64,000 nt of DNA from Actinomadura sp. NBRC 104425 (GTDB taxonomy: Bacteria > Actinomycetota > Actinomycetes > Streptosporangiales > Streptosporangiaceae), in contig NZ_BSTN01000004.1 of assembly GCF_030269545.1 (NCBI RefSeq), forward strand, positions 1 through 64,000, read 5' to 3'. Positions 8,321 through 16,249 of this stretch are shown piece after piece (the stretch's first letter is position 1; each line of letters opens with the position of its first letter). The translations under genes were made by a program, and so were the position numbers. The notes under the pieces are model-generated. The model was not told where the DNA came from. It saw only the letters and a program-made list of their open reading frames with translations, and did not search any database.

Positions 8321-10207
8321 TCAGATCGCCAGAGCGCCGGAGCCGTTACCCGTTGGCGACGCCGCCCCGCCGGTTTTCGGCACGCGATTCCGGGCGCGTT
8401 CAATGCCCGGTTTCGGCGCCGCCGGGACCGGTTCCGGGTCGGCGGCGAGGACGTCGATCCGCCCGTCCAGGAAGTCCCGCCGGGTCGCCCGCCGCCGGGT
8501 CTTGCCGCTGGTGGTCCGCCGCACCGCGCCCCGCCGGGCCAGCACGACGCTCACGGCGGGCAGCTCGAACGCGCGGGCCACGCGCTCCCGGGTGAGCGCG
8601 GCCAGCTCGCCCAGCGGCGTTCCGCCCGCCGCGCCGGTGCTGATCTCCTGCACGACCACGACCCGCTCGGCGCCGCCCGGCGCCTGCTCGTCCGGATCGA
8701 GCGGGAACGCGGCGGTGGTGCGGGCCGCCGGATGCGCCGCCTGCGCCACCTCCTCGATGTCGTGCGCGTACAGGTTGCGGCCGTTGACGATGATGAGGTC
8801 CTTGATCCGCCCGGTGACGTACAGCTCGCCGTCCGCGCGGAACCCCAGGTCGCCGGTGCGCAGGTAGGGGCCGGCGCCGTCGGCGGTGACGGCGCCGAAC
8901 GCCGCGCGCGTCGCCTCGGGGGCGCGCCAGTAGCCGCGGGCGACGCTGCCGCCGCGCACCCAGATCTCGCCGACGCGCCCGTCGGGGAGCGGGACGCGGG
9001 TCTGCGGGTCGACGATCCGCACGTCCAGCGTGACCGGGCGGCCGCAGCTCACCAGCCGCCGCACCCCGGCGTCTTCGGCCCGCGCCGGCGGCTGCGGGCC
9101 GAGGGGCGCGGCGGGGACCGCCTCGCCGCGGCCGAGCGCCTCGGCGTCGAAGGAGCGGACCACCGGCCCGGCGCCGACCGGCGCGGCCGTGATGAGCAGC
9201 GTCGCCTCGGCCATCCCGTAGCACGGCATCCACATCTCCCGCCGGAACCCCACCGGCCCGAAACGCTCCACCATCCGGTCCAGCGTCGCGGCCCGCACCG
9301 GCTCGGCCCCGTTCTTGGCGGTCCGCAGCGACGCCAGGTCGAGGCCGTCGAGCTGCGCGTCGGTGACCCGGCGCAGGCACAGCTCGTAGCCGAAGTTCGG
9401 CGCCACCGTGATCGTCGCGCGGTGCCGGGTGATCAGCTCCAGCCACAGCACGGGCCGCTTGATGAACGTCAGGGGCGAGGTGAACACGTAGCGGCAGCCC
9501 AGGTACAGCGGCTCCAGGAACTGCCCCACCAGGCCCATGTCGTGGTAGTGCGGCACCCAGCCGACCCCCACGGTGTCGGCCGACCCGCCGATGCGGCGTT
9601 TGATCTCCTCGCCGTTGCACAGCAGGTTGCCGTGGGTGACGAGCACGCCCTTCGGGGCGCTGGTCGAGCCGGAGGTGTACTGCAGGAACGCCGGGGTGCC
9701 GGAGTCCATGCGCGGCACCGGACCAACACCCGGATCGAAGCCGTGATCGGCCGATGCCGTCTCGGTGTCCAGGCACCGGACCCGCCCGGTCAGCCCCGTG
9801 CGGGCCAGCCACCCCTCGATCGGGCCCCGGTGCGCCGCGTCGGTGAGGATCCAGGCGATGCCGGCGTCGTCGATGATCCGCAGGGTGCGGTCCGCCCGGC
9901 CCGCGTCCAGCGCGGGCAGCGGCGCCGGGACGGCGACGACCCGGGCGTACAGGCAGCCGAGGAACGCCGCCAGGAACGCAAGGCCCTCCGGGTACAGCAG
10001 CAGGACGGCCGAGTCCCGCAGGCCCCGCTCCTGCAGCAGGCGCGCCAGCACGCGCGCCCGCCGGTCGAGTTCGGCGAAGCCGAGGAAGTTCTCCCGGTAC
10101 CGGCGCCCCGGCCCCGGCTCCTCGCTGACGAAGGTGAAGCCGCGCCGGTCACCGTGCTCCTCGACGGCGTCCCGGACGACCGACACGAAGTCACCGCGCG
10201 GACGCAT
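8321..10207 (-). CDS. Fatty acyl-AMP ligase (FAAL)
   Basis: A 628-residue ANL-superfamily adenylating enzyme. Key blocks are LQYTSGSTSAPKGV (P-loop), VGWVPHYHDMGLVGQ (typical of FAALs), YGMAEATLLI, YLRTGDLGF and the C-terminal VNGRNLYAHDIE. FAALs activate a fatty acid as acyl-AMP and pass it to an acyl carrier protein instead of CoA; an ACP gene heads this operon, which fits. The last 45 or so residues are an unstructured tail. The start at 10207 overlaps the acyl-CoA dehydrogenase-like gene by 17 bases. No NRPS or PKS is next to it, so the acyl-ACP probably feeds the small enzymes of this operon. The chain length cannot be read from the sequence. Confidence 0.93.
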   Translation of the reverse strand: MRPRGDFVSVVRDAVEEHGDRRGFTFVSEEPGPGRRYRENFLGFAELDRRARVLARLLQERGLRDSAVLLLYPEGLAFLAAFLGCLYARVVAVPAPLPALDAGRADRTLRIIDDAGIAWILTDAAHRGPIEGWLARTGLTGRVRCLDTETASADHGFDPGVGPVPRMDSGTPAFLQYTSGSTSAPKGVLVTHGNLLCNGEEIKRRIGGSADTVGVGWVPHYHDMGLVGQFLEPLYLGCRYVFTSPLTFIKRPVLWLELITRHRATITVAPNFGYELCLRRVTDAQLDGLDLASLRTAKNGAEPVRAATLDRMVERFGPVGFRREMWMPCYGMAEATLLITAAPVGAGPVVRSFDAEALGRGEAVPAAPLGPQPPARAEDAGVRRLVSCGRPVTLDVRIVDPQTRVPLPDGRVGEIWVRGGSVARGYWRAPEATRAAFGAVTADGAGPYLRTGDLGFRADGELYVTGRIKDLIIVNGRNLYAHDIEEVAQAAHPAARTTAAFPLDPDEQAPGGAERVVVVQEISTGAAGGTPLGELAALTRERVARAFELPAVSVVLARRGAVRRTTSGKTRRRATRRDFLDGRIDVLAADPEPVPAAPKPGIERARNRVPKTGGAASPTGNGSGALAI

Positions 10208-11966
10208 CCGCCGTCACCCCCTCGTCGGCCAGGGCGGTCAGCGAGAACCAGCGGCGCGCGTCCCGGCACCGGAGCATCGCCTCCTCCACCGGCGGCACGA
10301 ACTCCTCCGACAGCGCGGTGTCGGGCCGGGCGCGCTGCACGAGCCGCTCCAGGCACAGCACGAGCCACTGCCCGTCGGCGAACGCCCCGCCGAACGCGCG
10401 GTGGTTGTGCAGCCAGGTGAGCATGCACGACACCATCGCGTGGACCTCGCAGTGACGGCGGGCCCGGTCCAGCGCCGCCACCGACGAGGTGTCATCCGGG
10501 GTGGCCATGACACCCCTGCGCATTTGGGTGCGCAGGTCGCCGACGATGTCCACCAGGTCGGCGAGCCTGGCCGCCACGCCCGGGGCCGCGTGGACGCCCG
10601 CCTCGGCCACGACGGCGCCCGCGGTCTCCTCGAAGTGCGCCCCGATCTCGTCCCGCCCCTCGTTGGTGAGCCGCAGCGCCCGGCCGTCGGGACGCCAGGC
10701 CGGCGGCGCGTGCGTCCAGGAGAACAGGTCGGCGAGCAGGCCGCCGTCGCCCGGGCCGCCGCCGTCTTCCACGAGGTGGGGCAGCTGGGCGGCGATGTTG
10801 GCGAGGTTGACGTGGGTCGTCCCCTCGAAGACGCTCGCGATGGCGTGGTCGCGCTGCAGCTTCTGGAACGCGCCGTGCGCGACGCCCTCCCGCAGGTAGC
10901 CGCGCGCCGCCAGCACCCTGCCGATACCGGCGACGACCTCCTCGCCCTGCACGGGCACGAAGTACTTCACGACCGACGACCACAGGCTCAGCCGTCCGGG
11001 CGCCACCGTCAGCGCCCGCGCCACCGGAAGCGCCACGCACTCGGCGACCAGCAGGTCGAGATGCGCCTTGAGGAGCTGGTCGCGGATGACCGGGATCCGG
11101 TAGATCTCCGCCCCGTAGAGCGTGCGGCGCACCGCGTACTCCATGCCGATGCGCACCACCGCGTCCATCGTGCCGAGCGACAGCGCGGCGATGGCGGTCC
11201 GGGTGATCTGCAGCGTCTTGAGCGTCTGGACCAGCCCGGAACCGGGCCGCCCGATGACGCACCCGGCGGGCAGCCGCGCGCCGGCGAACTCCACGCCGCT
11301 CAGGTCGTGGCCGCGCAGCCCCACCGTCCGGACCGGCGGCAGCGCCGACCAGCTCGCCGGATCGAGCTCTTTTTTGTCGACCAGCAGGAGGGAGAAGTCA
11401 CGCGGGCCCGTCCTGGCGTAGGCGGTGACGAACCGCCCGCGGGTGGCGTTGCCGACCGGCCACTTGACGCCGGTGAGCACCAGGCCGTCCCCGGCCGCCT
11501 CGGCGCGCGCCTCGCACGCCGTCACATCGCTGCCGTGGTCGGCCTCCGACACCCCGAAGCAGGCCAGGTCGCCGCGCAGGACGCCCTCGGCGACCGTCTT
11601 CTGCTGCCGGGGGTCGCCCCACAGCCATACCGGGTTGACCGCCAGCAGGCCCGATCCGTACATCACCGCGACCGTGACGCTGCGCCGCGACACCGCGCGG
11701 GTGACCAGGAACAGCTCCTCCAGCGTCGTCAGCCGCCCGCCGAGGTGGCCGGGCACCAGGTAGCCGGGGAACCCCCAGGCCCGGACCGCCTCGACCGCGC
11801 CCGGCGGCAGCTCGTCGCGCTCCTCGGCCTCCACGATCGCCCGGTAGGAGAACGGGCCGGCGCCGTCCTCCATCGGGTCTCCCAGATAGGCGTCCAGGTC
11901 GGCGGCGACGCGGTGCGCCGGGGACAACCGCGCCTGGACGGTTCGCGTGCGGGTGTGACTGTCCAT
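10191..11966 (-). CDS. Acyl-CoA (or acyl-ACP) dehydrogenase
   Basis: A flavin-dependent dehydrogenase of 591 residues, longer than the usual 380. Family blocks include DLACFGVSEADHGSDV, LVLTGVKWPVGNATRG, RTAIAALSLGTMDAV and YAVRRTLYG. The catalytic-base region is ASVFEGTTHVNLANIAAQL, where the Glu of FEGT takes the place of the usual YEGT glutamate. The extra C-terminal part is helical. It would introduce an alpha,beta double bond into an acyl thioester. Between an ACP and a FAAL gene, an ACP-bound substrate is more likely than CoA; that is an inference. It starts 49 bases after the NTF2-like gene. Confidence 0.9.
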   Translation of the reverse strand: MDSHTRTRTVQARLSPAHRVAADLDAYLGDPMEDGAGPFSYRAIVEAEERDELPPGAVEAVRAWGFPGYLVPGHLGGRLTTLEELFLVTRAVSRRSVTVAVMYGSGLLAVNPVWLWGDPRQQKTVAEGVLRGDLACFGVSEADHGSDVTACEARAEAAGDGLVLTGVKWPVGNATRGRFVTAYARTGPRDFSLLLVDKKELDPASWSALPPVRTVGLRGHDLSGVEFAGARLPAGCVIGRPGSGLVQTLKTLQITRTAIAALSLGTMDAVVRIGMEYAVRRTLYGAEIYRIPVIRDQLLKAHLDLLVAECVALPVARALTVAPGRLSLWSSVVKYFVPVQGEEVVAGIGRVLAARGYLREGVAHGAFQKLQRDHAIASVFEGTTHVNLANIAAQLPHLVEDGGGPGDGGLLADLFSWTHAPPAWRPDGRALRLTNEGRDEIGAHFEETAGAVVAEAGVHAAPGVAARLADLVDIVGDLRTQMRRGVMATPDDTSSVAALDRARRHCEVHAMVSCMLTWLHNHRAFGGAFADGQWLVLCLERLVQRARPDTALSEEFVPPVEEAMLRCRDARRWFSLTALADEGVTADASAR

Positions 11967-12015
11967 CTCTGCGACCCCTCCGTCGGGTCCGTGAACGTCC
12001 GGCGCCGCCGCCCGG

Positions 12016-12420
12016 TCAGGGCGCGGCGGGCGCCGCGGGCTCCTCCAGCCGCCGGCCGACCAGCCGGGCGAGCGTCATCGCCGCGGGAAGCGGCCGCACC
12101 ATGACGGTCAGCCCGGTGACCAGGCCGTCCGTCCCGAACTCCAGCAGGTCCACGCCCTGCACCGCGGTGCCCGCGGCGCGGGCGCGGAAGATCAGCGCGC
12201 GGGGCGGCGGGCCCGCGGCCGGGGCGGGGCCGACCAGCTCGTCGGTGTAGCGGAAGTCCTCGAAGACCTCCATCAGGACGCCGAGCAGCCGGACGACCGC
12301 GTCGCGGCCCAGGTAGGGCCGCACCACCACGGGGCTGTGGAACACGATGTGCGGGTCGAGGGTGCGGGTGATCGCGGTGAGGTCGGCGGCCTCCACCGCA
12401 GCCCGGAACGTTCCGGTCAC
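12016..12420 (-). CDS. NTF2-like (SnoaL-type) protein
   Basis: A 134-residue protein of the NTF2-like fold: FRAAVEAADLTAITRTLDPH, then VFHSPVVVRPYLGRDAV, then FEDFRYTDELVG and GVDLLEFGTDGLVTGLTVMV. The family includes isomerases, cyclases, dehydratases and binding proteins, so the reaction cannot be named. It uses GTG 12420, overlapping the SGNH hydrolase stop as GTGA. In this operon it could act on the dehydrogenated acyl-ACP, for instance as a hydratase or isomerase; this is speculation from context. Confidence 0.85.
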   Translation of the reverse strand: MTGTFRAAVEAADLTAITRTLDPHIVFHSPVVVRPYLGRDAVVRLLGVLMEVFEDFRYTDELVGPAPAAGPPPRALIFRARAAGTAVQGVDLLEFGTDGLVTGLTVMVRPLPAAMTLARLVGRRLEEPAAPAAP

Positions 12421-13205
12421 GATGCCGCCCCTCCCGCCGTCGTGGCCTGCGGTACGTGCGTCGCCGCGGCCCGCGCCAGGTCGTCGGCCCATGCCCGGTA
12501 GCCGGCGGGGGAGGGGTGGAACCCGTCGGCGGCGAACAGCCGCCGGTCGCGGGCCATCGCCTCGTCCATGGGCGCGTGCACGGCCCCGTGGACGAGCGCC
12601 ACCTCGCGCATGACGCGGTCCATCGCCCGCGCCCGGGCGCCGATGACCAGCCGCAGCGGCTGCGGCAGCGCCGGGAACCGGTGCACCGGCGGCATCCCGG
12701 CGACCAGCACCGCCGCGTCTCGGTACGCGCCGCGCACGGCGGTGAGGAGCGCGGACAGGTCGGCGGCCCACGCCTTGAGCGGACGCCGCCGGATCAGGTC
12801 GTTGATCCCGACGGTGATCACGACCAGGTCGGCGGCGCCGTCCAGCGCGGGCACCAGGTCGGTGGCGACCCTGCGGGCCGTCGCGCCGCTGCGCCCGGTG
12901 ACCGACCACGCCACGCTCCGGCCGAGCCGCCGGTGCAGCGCGGCGGCCAGGGCCCCCGGCAGCGCCTCGGCGTGCGCGGCCGCGCCCACCCCCACGGCGG
13001 TGGAGTCGCCGATCACCACCAGGCGCAGGTCCGGGGCGCCCGTGCCGGCCACGCCGTGGTCGGCGCCGGACGCGGGGTCGAGCCGCGGGGTGCGGCGCGC
13101 CGTCCGCCGCGCCTGCACCAGCAGGACCGGCGCGAGCGGCAGCAGCAGCGCCGTCGGAAAATTGACGCGGAAACTCGAAAGGGGAAGGGAAAATGCTTTC
13201 TTCAT
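12417..13205 (-). CDS. SGNH/GDSL hydrolase with N-terminal membrane anchor
   Basis: A 262-residue SGNH hydrolase. Block I is VIGDSTAVGVG (nucleophile Ser), block II is TGRSGAT, block III is ITVGINDL and block V is DGFHPSPAGY (catalytic Asp and His). The N-terminus MKKAFSLPLSSF is followed by a hydrophobic stretch, FPTALLLPLAPVLLV, so it is probably exported or membrane-anchored. Such enzymes are esterases, thioesterases or acyltransferases. The start ATG 13205 overlaps the stop of the preceding SGNH gene as ATGA. Two unequal SGNH proteins in a row suggest an inside and an outside step. Confidence 0.9.
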   Translation of the reverse strand: MKKAFSLPLSSFRVNFPTALLLPLAPVLLVQARRTARRTPRLDPASGADHGVAGTGAPDLRLVVIGDSTAVGVGAAAHAEALPGALAAALHRRLGRSVAWSVTGRSGATARRVATDLVPALDGAADLVVITVGINDLIRRRPLKAWAADLSALLTAVRGAYRDAAVLVAGMPPVHRFPALPQPLRLVIGARARAMDRVMREVALVHGAVHAPMDEAMARDRRLFAADGFHPSPAGYRAWADDLARAAATHVPQATTAGGAAS

Positions 13206-13846
13206 GTCCGTCCTCGGTTCGTTGCGGTGCCGGCGAGGCGTGCTGCGAGCAGGGATCTGGCGATGGGGGCGATCACCTCCGCGACATAGGCGTGTCCCGC
13301 CGGATTGAGATGGATTCCGTCCGCGCTCCACAGCGCCGGATCGGCCACCCGGCCGACCGCGCCCGGCGCCAGGAACGCCATCCCGTGTTTCTCGGCGGCC
13401 CGCCGGAGCTCGGCGTTGCACTCGTCAATTCTTTGCCGGGTCCGCTTCCTGCGGAAAGCCGACATGGGAACCTGTTGTAGGAACGGCGGACAGGGCACCG
13501 GTGCCGCGATCGCCACCGCCCCGCCCCGGTCCGCCCAGGCGAAGACCTCCGCGGCGCGGCGCGCCACCCGCTCCCGGTCGAACCCCGCCAGGGCGTCGTT
13601 CATCCCGCAGTTGAGCACCACCAGGCCCGGTTGCGGCTCCCCGGCCGCGGCGAGCTGCTCGCCCGCCACGTCCGCGATGGTCGCCCCCGGCCGGCCGAAG
13701 TTGGCGACCCGGTCGCGGGGGAGTTCCAGCAGGTCGGCGAGCCTTCTGGCCCAGCCGGTCCAGCCGCCTGCGGGGTCCGGGTCGTCGCGTCCCTCGGCCA
13801 CGCTGTCACCGAACACCACCAGCCGCCAGGGGAGGGCGGCCATCAC
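13202..13846 (-). CDS. SGNH/GDSL hydrolase, cytoplasmic type
   Basis: A 214-residue SGNH hydrolase without a signal peptide. Block I is VVFGDSVAEG, block II is NFGRPGATI, block III is LNCGMNDAL and block V is DGIHLNPAGH, so all four catalytic blocks are intact. It overlaps its neighbours on both sides by four bases (ATGA), which implies tight co-translation. It could release or transfer the acyl group carried by the ACP. The family is too varied to name a substrate. Confidence 0.9.
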   Translation of the reverse strand: MMAALPWRLVVFGDSVAEGRDDPDPAGGWTGWARRLADLLELPRDRVANFGRPGATIADVAGEQLAAAGEPQPGLVVLNCGMNDALAGFDRERVARRAAEVFAWADRGGAVAIAAPVPCPPFLQQVPMSAFRRKRTRQRIDECNAELRRAAEKHGMAFLAPGAVGRVADPALWSADGIHLNPAGHAYVAEVIAPIARSLLAARLAGTATNRGRT

Positions 13847-14100
13847 GCGACGAGACCGATCAAGTAGTCGGTGAGGGAGGCGGCGGTGCCGCGGCGGCGC
13901 GCCTCGGCCATGTCCACCTCCACCTGGAGGTGGTCCTCGATGTCACTGACGACGCTGATGGCGTAGACCGAGTCCATGCCGTACCGGGCCAGTTCCACCG
14001 ACGGGTCGATGTCCTCGGCCGGCCGGTCGAGGTAGAACGCGATCCGGTCAATAAGCCACGATTGCAGCTGGTCGTGAGTAATAATTTCCGATCTGCTCAT
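13843..14100 (-). CDS. Acyl carrier protein
   Basis: An 85-residue carrier protein with the phosphopantetheine site in YGMDSVYAISVVSDIE; the Ser of DSV is the attachment residue, and DSV in place of DSL is common in specialised ACPs. Helix 1 begins LQSWLIDRIAFYLDRPAEDI. ATG 14100 has GAGAGGAAA 3 to 11 bases upstream. It is the first gene of the operon and overlaps the SGNH gene at its end. It is the likely acceptor of the fatty acid activated by the FAAL. Confidence 0.93.
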   Translation of the reverse strand: MSRSEIITHDQLQSWLIDRIAFYLDRPAEDIDPSVELARYGMDSVYAISVVSDIEDHLQVEVDMAEARRRGTAASLTDYLIGLVA

Positions 14101-14260
14101 CGCTTTCCTCTCTCCGGTAGGGGCCTTTGATATGCCCGGCGGCAAGAGCATCTTGAAGATACCTGCGGCCCCTCCGGCTGTCACGACCCGAGCTCAAACT
14201 GATCGGAACCATACATTTTCTGTCCCGCGAATCAGGTAATCCTGTGCGCAATAGGGGCCA
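14101..14260 (-). promoter_or_regulatory. Probable promoter region of the ACP-FAAL operon
   Basis: Upstream of the ACP gene there is an unusually AT-rich stretch (for example AACCATACATTTTC near 14206-14219 and AATCAGGTAATCC near 14230-14242), in contrast with the GC-rich surroundings. No clear minus-35/minus-10 pair can be assigned. It is the only place for the promoter of the six-gene operon. Confidence 0.5.
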
Positions 14261-15202
14261 TTAAGGACACTCCGCCTGCGCCGCCCGGATATGGGCCCAA
14301 ACCGCACCCCGCCCGGTTCCACCGCGCCCACCCCGCGACCGGACCCGCGCCGCGCCCGCTCCCGTGACCTGCGCCTTCACCATCGGCCCAGGCCACCCGG
14401 CCAGACGCCGCTCGCGCACCCGTCACCTCCTGCTCACGGGGTTTTGGGCCTCCCGGGCCCCACCGCACCGTCATCGACCTGTCACCGTCTGGTGATACGG
14501 CCCACCGGTTGTACCGTTCCGGCGGACCGGCATGCGCGCACCCGCAGGCCGCCGACATGCGAGAACCTGGCACTGCCAGACTCGCTGAAACTTGCCGCCG
14601 CACCCACCACCCCGAAGCGAGCCCCAGGACGCGAACGCCACCCGATCGCTCCAAGCAGCACATGGGCCGCCCCGTCCACCAACAAGTCGCCGACGGCCCC
14701 ACGCCTTGGGAGCGAAGATGCGTCAGGGGCACCGCGCGCAGGCCCTGCCAGGCTCGGCGGAAGCTGCCACCGCGGCCGCACCGGCCACCCGGAGAGTGGG
14801 GTCTCCGTGCGCGGGCGTCGCCGTGCATGCTCCGGGTGGTGCGGAAGCCCGGCCGTCCGCTGGCGGCCTGCCGCATGCGGGCGGATCTGCGGCGCGGGGG
14901 TGCCGCGCGCTGGGACTGCCGGGCTCGGTGGCTATCGCTGCCGCGGCCGCACTGGCCGGACTCGGAGCGGGGTCCCCGCACGTGGACGGGGCCATGCTCG
15001 CTCCGGGCGGCGCGTGGACTGGGCTGTCCGCCGGCTGTCCGCCGGCGGATCCGTCGTAGGTAAGGCGGAGGTGTGCCGTGGGGGCGTGCGTTGGGGTTGC
15101 CGGACTCGGTGGAAGGTGCGGCTGCGGGCCACACCGGGCCTGGGGCGGGGGGCGGCGATGGGGGCGCGGCGGTCGCGTGGACGGGTGCGGCGGGGTGGGT
15201 GG
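14261..15202. other. Gap of about 940 bp without a supported gene
   Basis: Apart from the tandem repeat listed separately, nothing is recognised here. Long open frames (plus 14291-16021, minus 15758-14232) are stop-free by composition only; the plus one runs antisense through the phosphatase gene. Confidence 0.55.
14560..15200. repeat. Degenerate tandem repeat, period about 175 bp, four copies
   Basis: The motif TGCCrGrCTCGsTGr recurs at 14573, 14746, 14917 and 15098, spaced by 173, 171 and 181 bases. Copies two and three share much more: a block like GCTGCCrCGGCCGCACyGGCC just after the anchor, a GAGmGkGGkCy block, and a GTCGCCGTGCATGCTCCGGG / GGGCCATGCTCGCTCCGGGC block about 75 bases on. 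Copy one is the most diverged and copy four is partial. Open frames run through both strands but none looks like a real gene. Confidence 0.7.
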
Positions 15203-15796
15203 TCAGACCGGGACGTTGTAGGCGAGCAGGCCGGTCTCCGTGCCGTCGATCTCCAGCTCGGTGAGCGCGCAGTTGAGGACCTTGGGGAACACGCGGCGGT
15301 AGCGCGACAGCGGGATGCCGAGCAGCTCGCACAGGGTGAGCCGCAGCAGGGTGTTGTGCGCGACGACCAGGACCCGTTCGCCGGGGTGCGCGGCGGCGAC
15401 GTGGCGCAGCGCGGCGGCGCCGCGCGCGGCGGCCTTGCGCGGGTCCTCGGCGCCGGGGAACGGGGCGTCGACCGGGTCGGCGCGGAAGGCGGCGACCTGG
15501 TCGGGGGGCAGTTCGGAGAGCGTGCGGCCCTCCGCGGAGCCGAAGTCGACCTCGGTCAGGTCGGCGTCCACCTTGAGCGGCAGGCCGAGCGCGGCGGCGG
15601 CCGGGGCGGCGGTGGCGCGGGCGCGGCCGAGCGGGGAGGCCCACAGCGCGTCGATCCCGGCTCCGGAGGCCCAGCGGCCGAGCGCCTCGGCCTGGCGGCG
15701 GCCGGTGGCGTTGAGCGCGATGTCGCTGACGCCGGCGTACCGGTTCTCGGCGTGCCACACCGTCTCGCCGTGCCGGGCTACGAACAGCCTTGTCAC
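15203..15796 (-). CDS. Histidine phosphatase (phosphoglycerate mutase family)
   Basis: A 197-residue member of the histidine phosphatase branch. The catalytic RHG motif is at the start (LFVARHGETVWHAENRYAG), followed by ALNATGRRQAEALG and SPLGRARATA, with the second histidine in VLVVAHNTLLRLTL. It removes phosphate from an unknown small molecule; cofactor-dependent mutase activity is less likely for this short form. The start is GTG 15796. It is divergent from the rhamnose operon, and its product is not obviously linked to sugar uptake. A run of 11 G lies 33 bases upstream. Confidence 0.9.
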   Translation of the reverse strand: MTRLFVARHGETVWHAENRYAGVSDIALNATGRRQAEALGRWASGAGIDALWASPLGRARATAAPAAAALGLPLKVDADLTEVDFGSAEGRTLSELPPDQVAAFRADPVDAPFPGAEDPRKAAARGAAALRHVAAAHPGERVLVVAHNTLLRLTLCELLGIPLSRYRRVFPKVLNCALTELEIDGTETGLLAYNVPV

Positions 15797-15828
15797 CTGG
15801 TCATCCCGTCGTCGTCGCGCGGCGGCCC

Positions 15829-15839
15829 GGGGGGGGGGG
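15829..15839. repeat. Homopolymer tract, 11 G
   Basis: Eleven consecutive G on the plus strand, 33 bases upstream of the phosphatase start (C11 in its direction of transcription). Such tracts are prone to slippage and also to sequencing error. Confidence 0.8.
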
Positions 15840-16176
15840 ACCGCCAGCTGGTTGCAATGCGCCGGCAAGCCGAGGGTACGGCCTGTTGTAACGTTCCAGG
15901 CAGCGGTGATGCCGCGGTGCGGCCGCACCCGGCCATCGTCCGTCGAGCGGGTCGCGGAAGGGTGTGCGTCGCCGGGTTGATCGGGCACGGCACCCCCGGC
16001 AAATCGCGACTTGCTCTGTGAAGTTATAGCCAGCAAGCGTTAACAAATCAAGTGGATCAGGTTTGAGGCTGTCCGCCAGGCCTCCTCCACGCTCCCGCAC
16101 GAGGTGCGCCCGGGCGGCGTTCTGCGAGGAAGTTGCAGGAAACGGCCGTCCCGCTTCACAAATACGTAACGAGCTC

Positions 16177-16205
16177 TTGACGCTGGAGAGGCCTGTGTTA
16201 CAGGC
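16177..16205 (+). promoter_or_regulatory. Candidate promoter and operator of the rhamnose operon
   Basis: TTGACG at 16177-16182 could be a minus-35 box; 16 bases later TACAGG (16199-16204) could be the minus-10. A perfect inverted repeat, GCCTGT (16191-16196) and ACAGGC (16200-16205) with a 3-base spacer, covers the minus-10, as expected for a repressor site. The DeoR-type regulator at the end of the operon is the obvious candidate to bind it. This is inferred from sequence alone. Confidence 0.5.
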
Positions 16206-16249
16206 TCTGTGAACTCCATCACCTCGGGTGTTATCTGCTGGAGGGGCAC

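Larger units (their letters stand above)
15797..16249. other. Divergent intergenic region, 453 bp
   Basis: It separates the phosphatase (minus) from the rhamnose operon (plus). It holds the G-tract, a palindromic AACGTT in TGTTGTAACGTTCC near 15882-15895, an AT-richer segment GTTAACAAATCAAG near 16038-16051, and a promoter-like site at 16177-16205. No gene is seen. Confidence 0.6.

Noticed and set aside
8321..14100. Reading the FAAL operon as part of a classical lipopeptide cluster
   Set aside because: No adenylation, condensation or ketosynthase domains occur in the window, so the classical reading has no support here.
14291..16021. Plus-strand open frame of 576 codons through the tandem repeat and antisense to the phosphatase
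   Set aside because: No domain, Arg/Gly/Ala-biased, and it crosses a well-supported minus-strand gene.
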